This document shows positions 7,746-15,196 of a DNA stretch of 51,347 nucleotides, piece by piece. The stretch is from a virus. Position 1 is the stretch's first letter. Each line of letters starts with the position of its first letter. Both the position numbers and the translations under genes were made by a program. The stretch lies in IMG/VR virus record IMGVR_UViG_3300027805_000021, positions 1 through 51,347 of that record; one strand, given 5' to 3'. The notes beneath the pieces are model-generated. The model was given only the letters and a program-made list of their open reading frames with translations, did not search any database and was not told the DNA's origin.

Positions 7746-8223
7746 AAATTATTTTTTATATTATTTAAAAGAAAATGTATTAATTTTTGATATTTCAAAT
7801 TATATAGATGAATTATCAGTTCATGTGGTAGATTTTGTTTATGATTGGGATCTTTTAAAAGATGGTTTAGTAAACTGTAGTAATATTTTAATAAAAGAAT
7901 TAATACAAACTAAATTACAATTAGAATTAAATAACTTTTTAAAAATTGCTAAGGAAAATAATTGTAAAATATTATCTTTTCTTTTTATTTCAAGTGAAAA
8001 GAAAGAATGGCATTCGTTTTTCAGTGATCCATCAAAAGTAATTAAAATTTGTAAAAAAATTTGTAAAAAAAATTTACCAAATTACAAAGAATTAAAAACA
8101 GAAAAAAAACTTTTTTTAAATAAAAAAGGTAAATTTTTAGATATTCCTTGTCTTATACCTTCCGGTGATGATGAAGAATTTTTATTAAAGGTACTTGACA
8201 AATTAAAAACTATTAATAAGTAG
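7705..8223 (+). CDS. Hypothetical protein
   Basis: This is a 172-residue lysine-rich protein that I do not recognise. An N-terminal hydrophobic strand (LLWIVVND), an acidic patch (FVYDWDLLKDG) and a C-terminal helix (DDEEFLLKVLDKL) are visible. It overlaps the 3' end of the zinc-motif gene by 41 bases in another frame, so the true start could lie further in, for example the GTG at 7726. It is the last gene of the short rightward group. The composition is very AT-rich, as in its neighbours. Confidence 0.5.
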   Translation: MMLLWIVVNDQKVKNYFLYYLKENVLIFDISNYIDELSVHVVDFVYDWDLLKDGLVNCSNILIKELIQTKLQLELNNFLKIAKENNCKILSFLFISSEKKEWHSFFSDPSKVIKICKKICKKNLPNYKELKTEKKLFLNKKGKFLDIPCLIPSGDDEEFLLKVLDKLKTINK

Positions 8224-8257
8224 TTTTGGTATTTTCCAAATAGATTAAAAAAACTAG

Positions 8258-8285
8258 TTGACATCTTATTTATCTGTATTATAAT
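8258..8285 (+). promoter_or_regulatory. Consensus-like sigma-70 promoter in a convergent gap
   Basis: TTGACA (8258-8263) and TATAAT (8280-8285) are separated by 16 bases, a near-perfect bacterial housekeeping promoter pointing right. It sits in the 103-base gap between two convergent genes, so its transcript would start near 8292 and run antisense to the lysis genes and gp25. Just downstream, an AT-only inverted repeat (ATAATAT, loop ACTAA, ATATTAT at 8312-8330) could end a very short RNA. The rest of the gap (8224-8326) shows no gene or tRNA. Confidence 0.55.
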
Positions 8286-8326
8286 TCTATTTATAGAGAG
8301 AAGATTTAAATATAATATACTAAATA

Positions 8327-8575
8327 TTATGAATTATTTTTAATATTTGCTAATTCTTTTAAAGCATCTTCAAAAGATACATTTTTAATGTTTGTGTAAT
8401 TTTTTACTGGTTCTTTTTCATCTGGTCCAGAAATTTTCAACAATTGTTCGAATACATTTTTTTCCAATTTCATTATATTTGGATCTCTTTCAAAAGTGGG
8501 AGCATTTAATCCAACCGATATATTTGAAATATTTGTTTTTTTAACCTGATTAGAATATATTTCAGAAAGTTCCAT
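8327..8575 (-). CDS. Small hypothetical protein after the endolysin gene
   Basis: This 82-residue protein is read from the ATG at 8573-8575 (MELSEIYSNQ), two bases after the endolysin stop. The frame stays open upstream to 8653, but that extension would overlap the endolysin and is arginine-rich, unlike the rest. I recognise no domain. FEQLLKISGPDEKEPV and FEDALKELANI look helical. Being the last gene of the lysis group, it might be a lysis accessory, but nothing in the sequence shows that. Confidence 0.5.
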   Translation of the reverse strand: MELSEIYSNQVKKTNISNISVGLNAPTFERDPNIMKLEKNVFEQLLKISGPDEKEPVKNYTNIKNVSFEDALKELANIKNNS

Positions 8576-8577
8576 AA

Positions 8578-9201
8578 TTATATACAAGTTTCTACCAATT
8601 TGGCTTCCGATTCTCTTCTTTCTAACAAACCGTCCATTCCTTTGTTTGCCCAAAGTCTTTTCATTTTTCTAATTTCCCCCGCTATTTGTTTGTATTGCTT
8701 GTTTGGGATCAATTCCTTGATTTTTGCCATCTCGACCCTAGAAGGGCCGTTTAAGCTCGTTCCACGGTTGAATACGAGCGATACAATAGCACCATAAGCA
8801 TCTGGACATAGTTCATTCAGTTTAGGAAATGTTTTTTCTGCTAATTTTGTAAATTTTGTCCATGTTAGTTCATTGAATATTTCCAATGCCTTTTCCCATT
8901 CCACGACTATTCCTGCTTCTCTTAATTTTACAGTATATTCCTTTCCCCTTTCTCCGGTTTTTCCACTTGCTTTTTTTATTAATTGAATTTGATTTTCTGG
9001 TAAAAAATTAAATATTTTTTCCAATTCATTTTCGGTATAATAAGCACAATCTATTCCAATTCCAATAGTAGGACCAGATGCTCCCTTTGGCCAAGTAAAA
9101 TGAGACAAATATTTATCATAATATGGTTTACCGCCACCTACTTCATATTTTAATAACAAATTTAATGTTTTATCGGATGGTTTTTTAGAGTTCATAATCA
9201 T
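8578..9201 (-). CDS. Endolysin, pesticin/T4-lysozyme-like muramidase
   Basis: This 207-residue protein has the pattern of phage pesticin-type lysozymes: LLLKYEVGGGKPYYDKY with the likely catalytic Glu20, then GPTIGIGIDCAYYTENEL with the Thr/Asp part of the site. PDAYGAIVSLVFNRGTSL is the C-terminal helical half. It would cut the glycan strands of peptidoglycan at lysis. There is no signal peptide, so it needs a holin, and the gene directly upstream, overlapping by 17 bases, encodes a holin-like membrane protein. The start is ATG at 9201 or an ATG two codons later. Confidence 0.85.
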   Translation of the reverse strand: MIMNSKKPSDKTLNLLLKYEVGGGKPYYDKYLSHFTWPKGASGPTIGIGIDCAYYTENELEKIFNFLPENQIQLIKKASGKTGERGKEYTVKLREAGIVVEWEKALEIFNELTWTKFTKLAEKTFPKLNELCPDAYGAIVSLVFNRGTSLNGPSRVEMAKIKELIPNKQYKQIAGEIRKMKRLWANKGMDGLLERRESEAKLVETCI

Positions 9202-9622
9202 TATCCTTCGAATTTGTTGTAATATGAGTTACTTCGTTTATATCAATCACTTGTTTTGAAAATTCATTGTTTGATGTATATCCAACATTTGAATTTGAAT
9301 TAACCCTATAATCCAATATTGTTTGGACACCCAAATAACTAGCAATTATAACCGCAAGTATCTTTATTGTTTCGCTAAAAATACTAACAAATGCTGTGGT
9401 TAAAGAGGGATGTGCTGCGGTTAAAAATAAAACAACTATACTTGCTGCATAAAATAAGCTCAATATTATTACAGAACAAAATACTACAAAAAATTTTTTT
9501 GAAGATAAAAAATTAATTTTACTCAAATCTTCTTTATATTGAGGTTGTGTATTCGGAGGAACCTCGCCACTATGTAACATGGCAGATGCCGTTTTTGCTA
9601 TGTTTACTATATTTTGCCACAT
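9185..9622 (-). CDS. Holin-like membrane protein
   Basis: This 145-residue protein has a strong transmembrane segment at residues 44-69 (FFVVFCSVIILSLFYAASIV) and a second hydrophobic segment near 77-98 (ETIKILAVIIASYLG). The N-terminus has a proline-rich soluble stretch and the C-terminus a polar 45-residue tail. Overlap with the endolysin start makes a lysis cassette and supports a holin role. Upstream, TGTAAATA at 9629-9636 (minus) ends 6 bases before the ATG, consistent with late expression. Confidence 0.65.
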   Translation of the reverse strand: MWQNIVNIAKTASAMLHSGEVPPNTQPQYKEDLSKINFLSSKKFFVVFCSVIILSLFYAASIVVLFLTAAHPSLTTAFVSIFSETIKILAVIIASYLGVQTILDYRVNSNSNVGYTSNNEFSKQVIDINEVTHITTNSKDNDYEL

Positions 9623-9628
9623 ATAATA

Positions 9629-9636
9629 TATTTACA
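9629..9636 (-). promoter_or_regulatory. Late-promoter-like element before the holin gene
   Basis: TGTAAATA on the minus strand, one base from the T4 late consensus TATAAATA, ends 6 bases before the holin ATG at 9622. With a T4-type start site the mRNA would have almost no 5' leader. Confidence 0.5.
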
Positions 9637-9638
9637 TA

Positions 9639-10139
9639 TCATGTTACTATTACTCCATCTCTGCTTAAATTAAGAGATATTGAACCTTTTCCATTGATTT
9701 TGTAATAATATATTTTTACATTATATTGATTTAAATCTGGCATGGGATATACGTCTACATTAGTTACCTTTATTCTTGGTTCATATTTAGATATGGTTTC
9801 AATAATATTTTGTCCCAAGCTATTTCCCACAAAAGAATTGACACTATCAAATAAAAATTGATCTAATGATGCTCCAAATTCAGGATTTAATATCTTTTGA
9901 CCTTTTTTGGTAGTAAAAATGTTATACAAAGAATTTCTTATGGCATCATCATCATTAGAAACTAATATATCACCAGAATCTATAACATTTAATCCGGAAC
10001 CTATTGACTTAGATACAGCCATATCTAAATTTAAATCAGTATATAGATGTGGTTCCTTTTTGTATTCTGTTTTTAAATCCGAATCTTTAGAATTACTAAT
10101 TTTAGGTTTTATTAAATTTTCTAGACGAACTGTAGCCAT
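9639..10139 (-). CDS. 25: Baseplate wedge subunit gp25-like
   Basis: This is read from the ATG at 10137-10139 (MATVRLENLI), giving 166 residues. The frame is open upstream to 10199, but ATAAGTAT at 10149-10156 (minus) and a better N-terminus favour 10139. Residues 65-165 carry the gp25/lysozyme-like baseplate domain: AIRNSLYNIFTTKKGQKIL, NPEFGASLDQFLF, then ETISKYEPRIKV and DVYPMPDLNQYNV. In T4, gp25 joins gp6 and gp53 in the wedge and follows uvsY in the map. Here uvsY is 3 kb to the left, so that link is partly conserved. Confidence 0.88.
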   Translation of the reverse strand: MATVRLENLIKPKISNSKDSDLKTEYKKEPHLYTDLNLDMAVSKSIGSGLNVIDSGDILVSNDDDAIRNSLYNIFTTKKGQKILNPEFGASLDQFLFDSVNSFVGNSLGQNIIETISKYEPRIKVTNVDVYPMPDLNQYNVKIYYYKINGKGSISLNLSRDGVIVT

Positions 10140-10148
10140 ATTAGATAA

Positions 10149-10163
10149 ATACTTATGTAAATA
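10149..10163. promoter_or_regulatory. Overlapping divergent late-promoter-like elements
   Basis: The 28-base gap between gp25 (leftward) and the gene at 10168 (rightward) holds ATAAGTAT on the minus strand (10149-10156, ending 9 bases before the gp25 ATG) and TGTAAATA on the plus strand (10156-10163, ending 4 bases before the rightward ATG). The two share one base, so polymerases could hardly occupy both at once. Confidence 0.5.
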
Positions 10164-10167
10164 TATT

Positions 10168-10698
10168 ATGGATATGAAAAAATTTAATAGATTCGACACC
10201 CTACTTGAAAATGCTTTTACTCATTTTTCTAATGGTGGGTTCAGAGAAGGTTCCCCAGTTAAAATCAAACAAGGTTTTTTTAACTCTTCTTATTTTAAAA
10301 AGCATTATAGTGGTTCTGTTGCTTTTTGTGAATGGTTGAAATCAATGGTAGACCAAGATTATTTTTTCTTTATCAAAAGAGTTGTTGGTGGTGGATCAGA
10401 ACAGAATATAAAGGATGCAAATACCAATGAGGGATCAGGTGATGTTTTCTTGGTGTTAAAGTGTGATCCAAGATCGGTGCATACACCAACAGAAATGTCG
10501 GAATTCACCGTGCCGGGTGATTTTGAATTGATTGAAGTATTAGATTTCGGTATAAATCTTCCTCCGGTACAAGGAGTAAAAAATAAATACGAAAAACCAA
10601 TTGGTACAAAACCAGAGGTGGTTCAAATTAATATAAATTTGGGAAATCAACCAGAAGATAATTCACTTCCCACTAAAAACGTAAATATTTCTAAATAA
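10168..10698 (+). CDS. Hypothetical protein with capsid-targeting-like N-terminus
   Basis: This is read from the ATG at 10168 (MDMKKFNRFDTLLE), giving 176 residues. The frame is open far upstream, but that part is antisense to gp25 and the promoter-like TGTAAATA ends 4 bases before this ATG. The leader is a short amphipathic helix ending in LLE, like a gp21-cleavable capsid-targeting sequence. The body (FNSSYFKKHYSGSVAFCEWL, then DVFLVLKCDPRSVHTPTEM) matches nothing I recognise and ends in a low-complexity tail. An internal head protein is a reasonable guess. It overlaps the end of gp44 by 8 bases. Confidence 0.6.
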   Translation: MDMKKFNRFDTLLENAFTHFSNGGFREGSPVKIKQGFFNSSYFKKHYSGSVAFCEWLKSMVDQDYFFFIKRVVGGGSEQNIKDANTNEGSGDVFLVLKCDPRSVHTPTEMSEFTVPGDFELIEVLDFGINLPPVQGVKNKYEKPIGTKPEVVQININLGNQPEDNSLPTKNVNISK

Positions 10699-11617
10699 TT
10701 TTTTCAATAGAAAGAATACAGCAGAAGAAATTTATTTCGTGATCTAATACGGAAGTATCTCTGTACATATACTCTCCTAATTCCAGTAATATCATCTTTT
10801 TTGTATTTTCTTGTAATTTAGACGAATAGAAAATTTCAAACATATCTTTCATTAGAGTTTGAAAATCAGAATCAAAATTTGATTGATTGGAAATTACAAA
10901 TTTTCTTATGCTTATACATGACTCTTTAACCAGTAAGGATTTAACTATTGAATGAGCATGAATCGATGCTCCGCTTGAAAAATTTAAATTTAATGTTCCA
11001 TTAATAGAAAATCTTTGTAAATCGTTTATAACACGTCTTAAATCTAAGTTTTTCTTTTCCAGAAAAGGTTTTAATAGATTTTTGGTATCATCATCAACCT
11101 TTATGTTCTCTTTATTTAAGATTTCCAAACATCTATTATATGAATCTTCCAAGTTTGGTTTTAAATTAAAAATTAAACATCTGGATTCCAATGGTTCGAT
11201 AATTTTATTATAATAATTTGCGGTTAAAATGAAACGAACATTTTCCGAGTATTCTTCCATTACATTTCGAAGAATTCTCTGACCTTCGGTTGTCAATCCA
11301 TCTGCTTCATCTAAGATAATAACCTTTATGTTACCATCGAATGATTTTGTTTGGGCAAATGTGATTACCTTGTTTCTGATTGTGTCTACACCGTTCTCAT
11401 CGGATGCGTTTACGTAAAGATACTGACATTTTAGTATATCGCTTACTATTATTTTGGCCAATGAGGTTTTCCCAGTACCTGGACTGCCCCAAAGAAATAT
11501 ATGAGGTGTTTTTTCATCCAAAAAATCAAAAAACTTTCTATTATCTTCATTGAGAATAATATCAGACAATTTGGAGGGTCTATATTTCTCAACCCACAGA
11601 GTTTTATACTTGTTCAT
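10691..11617 (-). CDS. 44: Sliding-clamp loader large subunit gp44-like
   Basis: This 308-residue AAA+ protein (T4 gp44 is 319) has the RFC-type start LWVEKYRPSKLSDI, Walker A GSPGTGKT at residues 44-51, Walker B VIILDEADGLT, sensor 1 region FILTANYYNK, and the arginine-finger SRC motif in PLESRCLIF. With gp62 it would load the gp45 clamp for the polymerase and, in T4, for late transcription. Its partner gp62 is encoded 12 kb away at 23895 rather than next door as in T4. An RNA hairpin covers the start codon. Confidence 0.93.
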   Translation of the reverse strand: MNKYKTLWVEKYRPSKLSDIILNEDNRKFFDFLDEKTPHIFLWGSPGTGKTSLAKIIVSDILKCQYLYVNASDENGVDTIRNKVITFAQTKSFDGNIKVIILDEADGLTTEGQRILRNVMEEYSENVRFILTANYYNKIIEPLESRCLIFNLKPNLEDSYNRCLEILNKENIKVDDDTKNLLKPFLEKKNLDLRRVINDLQRFSINGTLNLNFSSGASIHAHSIVKSLLVKESCISIRKFVISNQSNFDSDFQTLMKDMFEIFYSSKLQENTKKMILLELGEYMYRDTSVLDHEINFFCCILSIEKII

Positions 11618-11635
11618 GCCTATATGCTAAGGCAT
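11616..11635 (-). promoter_or_regulatory. RNA hairpin covering the gp44 start codon
   Basis: In the gp44 transcript, AUGCCU (11635-11630) can pair with AGGCAU (11621-11616) around an 8-base loop. The first two bases of the start codon lie in the 3' arm. This could restrict initiation. In T4, gene 44 translation is repressed by RegA at its initiation region, so control at this point would be in keeping, though no RegA gene is seen here. Confidence 0.4.
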
Positions 11636-11648
11636 TTTTAGTATAAAA

Positions 11649-11825
11649 TCAATCAATAATTAGCTGTTTGCCATTAAAATTTCTAGATACAACCTCAAGC
11701 ATATTGGAATTCTCATCGTCCAAGATTCCATCGGATGTGATGGTTTCATCATCATTAGAAATTACTAAATGATTGATATTGTTATTGATTTCGTATTCGG
11801 AATTTGTAATTATATCGGTATTCAT
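11649..11825 (-). CDS. Small acidic hypothetical protein
   Basis: This is a 58-residue protein when read from the ATG at 11823-11825 (MNTDIITNSEYEINN). An in-frame ATG at 11843 would add 6 residues, but GGTAAATA (11834-11841, minus) ends 8 bases before the inner ATG and would lie inside the longer form. It is rich in Asn, Asp and Glu with no recognised motif. It sits alone between gp44 and the divergent terminase candidate. Confidence 0.45.
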   Translation of the reverse strand: MNTDIITNSEYEINNNINHLVISNDDETITSDGILDDENSNMLEVVSRNFNGKQLIID

Positions 11826-11833
11826 ACTAAGTA

Positions 11834-11841
11834 TATTTACC
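11834..11841 (-). promoter_or_regulatory. Late-promoter-like element, leftward
   Basis: GGTAAATA on the minus strand ends 8 bases before the ATG at 11825. On the other strand TAAGTAT at 11828-11834 could serve the rightward gene at 11860, again giving a divergent pair. Confidence 0.4.
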
Positions 11842-11859
11842 ATACAACATTACAATTCA

Positions 11860-12345
11860 ATGCAAGATAATAATGAAATAGATTCAATAATAGAACAATT
11901 GAAAAGTGATTCGGTTCCTTCAAATTCAATAGTTCCATCGGAAAATAATGATAATATAACAGATGATAATGTAAATTCATTTGTTTATAAGAAGTCTGTA
12001 GAGCTTGTTAGTGCAAGTTTAGGAGCCGTACAAACGATTAGAGATAGCGTATTGACTGGAGTTGACCCAAAAGAGATATCTGCTCTCTCACAGCTTATAA
12101 ACGCAACCACTAAGGCATTAGATACATTAAATCAAATAAATTTACAAAACAAGAAAAGCAAGAGCAATTTAGAGATGAAAAGAATGGAATTGGAAGCCAA
12201 TAAGATGATTGCATCCAAGATACCACAAACAACAAATATATTGATAGCATCTAGAGAAGAGATATTAAAAGGTTTGGGAGATAAAAAACAAAATAAAAAC
12301 GACGATGTTATAGATGTATCATTAGAAGACATCAAAGAAGAATAA
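11860..12345 (+). CDS. 16: Candidate terminase small subunit gp16-like
   Basis: This is read from the ATG at 11860 (MQDNNEIDSIIEQL), giving 161 residues, like T4 gp16 (164). The centre (KKSVELVSASLGAVQTIRDS, then DPKEISALSQLINATTKALD) forms the long helical pair typical of T4-type small terminases, flanked by acidic disordered ends. gp16 assembles as a ring that recognises DNA and stimulates the gp17 packaging ATPase, which is not in the window. The call rests on length, layout and helix pattern, not a catalytic motif. The stop is 9 bases from the next gene. Confidence 0.55.
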   Translation: MQDNNEIDSIIEQLKSDSVPSNSIVPSENNDNITDDNVNSFVYKKSVELVSASLGAVQTIRDSVLTGVDPKEISALSQLINATTKALDTLNQINLQNKKSKSNLEMKRMELEANKMIASKIPQTTNILIASREEILKGLGDKKQNKNDDVIDVSLEDIKEE

Positions 12346-12349
12346 GTAT
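12342..12349 (+). promoter_or_regulatory. Late-promoter-like element
   Basis: ATAAGTAT overlaps the gp16 stop codon and ends 5 bases before the ATG at 12355. It belongs to the recurrent TAAGTAT class seen at 39362, 45700 and 47111. Confidence 0.45.
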
Positions 12350-12354
12350 ATTAT

Positions 12355-12657
12355 ATGAAATTTGATAAATTAGTAAAATCATTATTAAACGAAGCACCAA
12401 TTGCTGCATTTTCAACAAAAGAAGGATTACCTGTAAGAATAGATTTAAAAATAAAAGATCAATATGCAACAGATTATATTGGTTTTATTTCTTATATCAA
12501 ACAGGTAATGTCACAATTAGATCCTGATTCTAAAAATAAATTTTTAGAAGAATTAAAGAATAACGAAGAATTTAAAAATACTTTTGATTATTTTTATACT
12601 AAAAATGGTAATTTAAATAAAACAATAACCGATTTTTATAATGATATAAATCAATAA
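12355..12657 (+). CDS. Small protein with capsid-targeting-like N-terminus
   Basis: This 100-residue protein begins MKFDKLVKSLLNEAPIAAF. The first 13 residues form an amphipathic helix ending in LNE before a small residue, as in T4 capsid-targeting leaders cut by gp21. The body (ATDYIGFISYIKQVMSQLDP, then KNKFLEELKNNEEFKNTF) is helical and I do not recognise it. Its leader closely resembles that of the protein at 26554 (MKFDILVENYLETLLE). It precedes a strong terminator and is convergent with gp23. A minor internal head protein is the working idea. Confidence 0.55.
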   Translation: MKFDKLVKSLLNEAPIAAFSTKEGLPVRIDLKIKDQYATDYIGFISYIKQVMSQLDPDSKNKFLEELKNNEEFKNTFDYFYTKNGNLNKTITDFYNDINQ

Positions 12658-12682
12658 TTTTTTTGTTTTAATTTTTAAAAAT

Positions 12683-12716
12683 AAAAAACCCCATTTCCGA
12701 AGAAATGGGGTTTTTT
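12683..12716. terminator. Bidirectional rho-independent terminator
   Basis: There is a perfect 9-base stem CCCCATTTC/GAAATGGGG (12689-12697 and 12702-12710) with tetraloop CGAA, flanked by A6 on the left and T6 on the right. It works in both directions and separates the rightward gene ending at 12657 from leftward gp23 ending at 12741. It is the only strong intrinsic terminator I see in the window and marks the end of the capsid operon. Confidence 0.95.
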
Positions 12717-12740
12717 GAGTTTTGACCTGTATCTAACTTA

Positions 12741-14180
12741 TTAGAGATAGATGCGTCCTGTGTCGGGAGCAAATGCATTGCCAAGTCCTTTAACAATGAT
12801 GATATGATAGTAGAGATTCGCACCGAAGATGTGATCTACTACACCATAACGAGTCATAAGACCAACTCTTGGAGAGAAGTCGTTAGGACCGATTGTTCTT
12901 TGGATCATGACAGGAATATAAGGACAATAGACGATACCAGTGTCATAATATTCTGTACCTTTGAAACCTAAGAGGGCATATTCTAATGAGTTTGTACGTT
13001 GACCATCGAGATACTGAGCATCTGTACGAGTGTCACGGTAGACAGTAAAACGTCCGCCAAGGGAACCAACTTTGGCAATGCCTGAAGGTTGGGTGTTGAC
13101 GTTGCCGTTTACTGGCATCCATTGAAACTCTGGTAACATCTCAAGAATTGCACAAACGCGAGGAGTTGCAATAATGAAGTTAGCGGAACCACGACGATTG
13201 CGGATAGCAATACGGTTGGCTTCGACAATAACTTTGCTGTAGAAGTCACGATTACGCTCACCGAGCCAACGTGCGTCAGCTGATGCGGCGTACCAGAAGC
13301 TGTATCCATTCGGAGAACCTGCATTGAGGGCAACTTGAACCATTCTCATGACCATTTCGCGGTCGATTTCGGCTTGAATTTCATACGACATTGCGTTTGT
13401 CAATTCACCGTCGATATCGAGTCCGTTCATGTTCTTCAAGTCTTGTTCAAGTTCAATAGACCAACGAGCAGCAAGGCGGCGTGTGCCAGCCTCAACAGCT
13501 GTTTTGCTGAATTCGACAGTGACTTGAGGAATATTTCCGGTCAATTCAAATTGACTGAGAATAGCGGCAACACCTTTATCAGAATCGAGAACCTCGAAAT
13601 CTGTATTGGAGGTGAAGTTTGCGCTAGTACCAGTAAATCTGGTGTCTAAGTATTGATAGCCTAATTCTTTGCCTTTACCACCTGATTCAGCATAAGAACG
13701 ATCAATAAAATCGCGCCCAACTGTGGTTTTGCCATTAGCATGACCATCAAGTCCATTAGCACCTAAGCTATCTGCCTCATAGCGGTAACGAAGAGCGAAG
13801 GCCAATCCTACGGGTCCACTCATTGGCTGAACGCCGACGATTTCGTTAGTGATCAACTCAGGGAATGTACGACGAACCATAGGTATTAAAACCTTTGGTA
13901 AGCGTTGGTCGCCTGTTGCATAACGATCTCCAGCGGTAACCGTTCCGGGTGGTGAGTAAAGAGCAGTATCGGGTGTGCCAAAAGCACCACCAACTGAATT
14001 TTCTTCGATGCACCATCTTTCTTGGTTTTCCATTAGGATCGCAGTTGTTAAACGGGCATGTTCGTCTTCAATCGGAGCAACCTTATCGGATGTGTAATTG
14101 AGTACGGGTGACCATTTTTCTACTAATTGTTGAGCACGGGATCTATCGATGTAGCCTGTGGCTGGATTAACATTTCTCAT
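12741..14180 (-). CDS. 23: Major capsid protein gp23-like
   Basis: This 479-residue protein (T4 gp23 is 521) has the T4 capsid signature MVRRTFPELITNEIVGVQPM followed by SGPVGLAFALRYRYE near residue 120. Late motifs include FIIATPRVCAILEMLPEF and the C-terminal RYGVVDHIFGANLYYHII. Residues 1-60 should be the propeptide removed by gp21, with a likely site after IEE (58-60) before NSVGG; LME at 49-51 is a second possible site. The gene is much richer in G and C than its neighbours: 27 of 60 in 13201-13260 against 14 of 60 in gp22 at 14581-14640. This fits codon selection for very high expression. GAAAGG lies upstream, too far for a normal Shine-Dalgarno. Confidence 0.97.
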   Translation of the reverse strand: MRNVNPATGYIDRSRAQQLVEKWSPVLNYTSDKVAPIEDEHARLTTAILMENQERWCIEENSVGGAFGTPDTALYSPPGTVTAGDRYATGDQRLPKVLIPMVRRTFPELITNEIVGVQPMSGPVGLAFALRYRYEADSLGANGLDGHANGKTTVGRDFIDRSYAESGGKGKELGYQYLDTRFTGTSANFTSNTDFEVLDSDKGVAAILSQFELTGNIPQVTVEFSKTAVEAGTRRLAARWSIELEQDLKNMNGLDIDGELTNAMSYEIQAEIDREMVMRMVQVALNAGSPNGYSFWYAASADARWLGERNRDFYSKVIVEANRIAIRNRRGSANFIIATPRVCAILEMLPEFQWMPVNGNVNTQPSGIAKVGSLGGRFTVYRDTRTDAQYLDGQRTNSLEYALLGFKGTEYYDTGIVYCPYIPVMIQRTIGPNDFSPRVGLMTRYGVVDHIFGANLYYHIIIVKGLGNAFAPDTGRIYL

Positions 14181-14253
14181 AATTTATTTTTTTATTACCT
14201 TTCTATGGATATAGAATCAAGAAAAACAGATGCTTTTCTTCAACTGGAAATTT

Positions 14254-15156
14254 TTAGAACCTACTAAGTTCATTAAGATAGTTCGAAACTGGGTTAAATT
14301 CATCATTTTCAGATGAAACTGTTTTGGATTCCTTTATAACACTTTGAGCATATGGCTTTACATCACCACTCAAAGCCTTTTTCTTGGCTTCCTGAACCAA
14401 ATCAGAAGATTTCTCTTCTTCAGAGCGTTCGAACATCTCAACGACATAATTAAAGTTTTCTTCAATGTATGAAGAATCTTTGTCGTTCAATAAGTTAAAA
14501 ATGTATTCTTTTTTAGCTGATGGCAATCCTTTAGTTTTCTTTTCTAAAAGAACGGCAGTTTCATTTAATTTCAACTTTTCAGCAAGCATATGATTTTCTT
14601 TATATGCTTCATTTAATTTTTCATTAAGATCGTCAATTTTGGATTTTCCTTTGGAAACAACCGATTTAACACTTTCGTTAATATAATCTGGATCAATCCC
14701 AACTAACTCTCTAATTTTATCAAGCTGTTTACGTGCATATGTATTTTGAACAGCTTCTTCTAATTGAAGATTAGGAACATTTTTATCAAGATAAAGATCT
14801 AAATAATTGCTAATCTCGGAAACAATTTTTCCAGAAAATTTTTCTGCTTTTTCATTAATAGCCTTGCGGTAAAATGAAATTACGTTTTTTAATTTATCTG
14901 TGTGATTTTCAGTAAGGGCATTTACGACTTGTTGTAATTTACCAGTATGATCTGTATCAATTGCCTCTAAAAGTGTTTTAAGTTTATTTGCGTGATTTTC
15001 ATCCTGTTTGGATAACGCACTTTCTAATTCTAAAGTAACTCTAGCATTTACCTTTTCTTCTACTGCATTATCAAATGCTTCGGTAATTGCTTTGGCGGTT
15101 TCTTCGTTGATGACACTTTCATCGACTTGTTTTAAGATTTCTGCGAATTTATTCAT
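14254..15156 (-). CDS. 22: Prohead core scaffold protein gp22-like
   Basis: This 300-residue, highly charged, largely coiled-coil protein lies between gp21 and gp23, as in T4 (gp22 is 269 aa). Features are the N-terminal helix MNKFAEILKQVDESVINE, repeated NHADK/NHTDK-type segments, and KIDDLNEKLNEAYKENHMLAEKL. Several (I/L)xE motifs are potential gp21 sites, consistent with scaffold being digested during maturation. GGTAAATA at 15171-15178 (minus) ends 14 bases before the start. Confidence 0.85.
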   Translation of the reverse strand: MNKFAEILKQVDESVINEETAKAITEAFDNAVEEKVNARVTLELESALSKQDENHANKLKTLLEAIDTDHTGKLQQVVNALTENHTDKLKNVISFYRKAINEKAEKFSGKIVSEISNYLDLYLDKNVPNLQLEEAVQNTYARKQLDKIRELVGIDPDYINESVKSVVSKGKSKIDDLNEKLNEAYKENHMLAEKLKLNETAVLLEKKTKGLPSAKKEYIFNLLNDKDSSYIEENFNYVVEMFERSEEEKSSDLVQEAKKKALSGDVKPYAQSVIKESKTVSSENDEFNPVSNYLNELSRF

Positions 15157-15170
15157 AAACTGTATATTAT

Positions 15171-15178
15171 TATTTACC
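15171..15178 (-). promoter_or_regulatory. Late-promoter-like element before gp22
   Basis: GGTAAATA on the minus strand ends 14 bases before the gp22 ATG. The surrounding GAAAGGTAAATAATAAT resembles GAAAGGTAATAA before gp23, so the two most abundant head genes share this upstream sequence. Confidence 0.5.
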
Positions 15179-15196
15179 TTTCAAGAATGACATTTA

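Noticed and set aside
8224-8326. tRNA gene in the convergent gap
   Set aside because: No cloverleaf, T-loop (GTTCRA) or acceptor stem is visible; only a promoter and an AT hairpin are present. No other gap is long enough to hold a tRNA.
9907-10167. Upstream extension of the gene at 10168
   Set aside because: The frame is open to 9907 but runs antisense through gp25. A late-type element and a sensible N-terminus place the start at 10168.
14181-14253. Terminator between gp22 and gp23
   Set aside because: A weak stem (AAGAAAA/TTTTCTT in the transcript) is present but no U-run follows, so it is not convincing.
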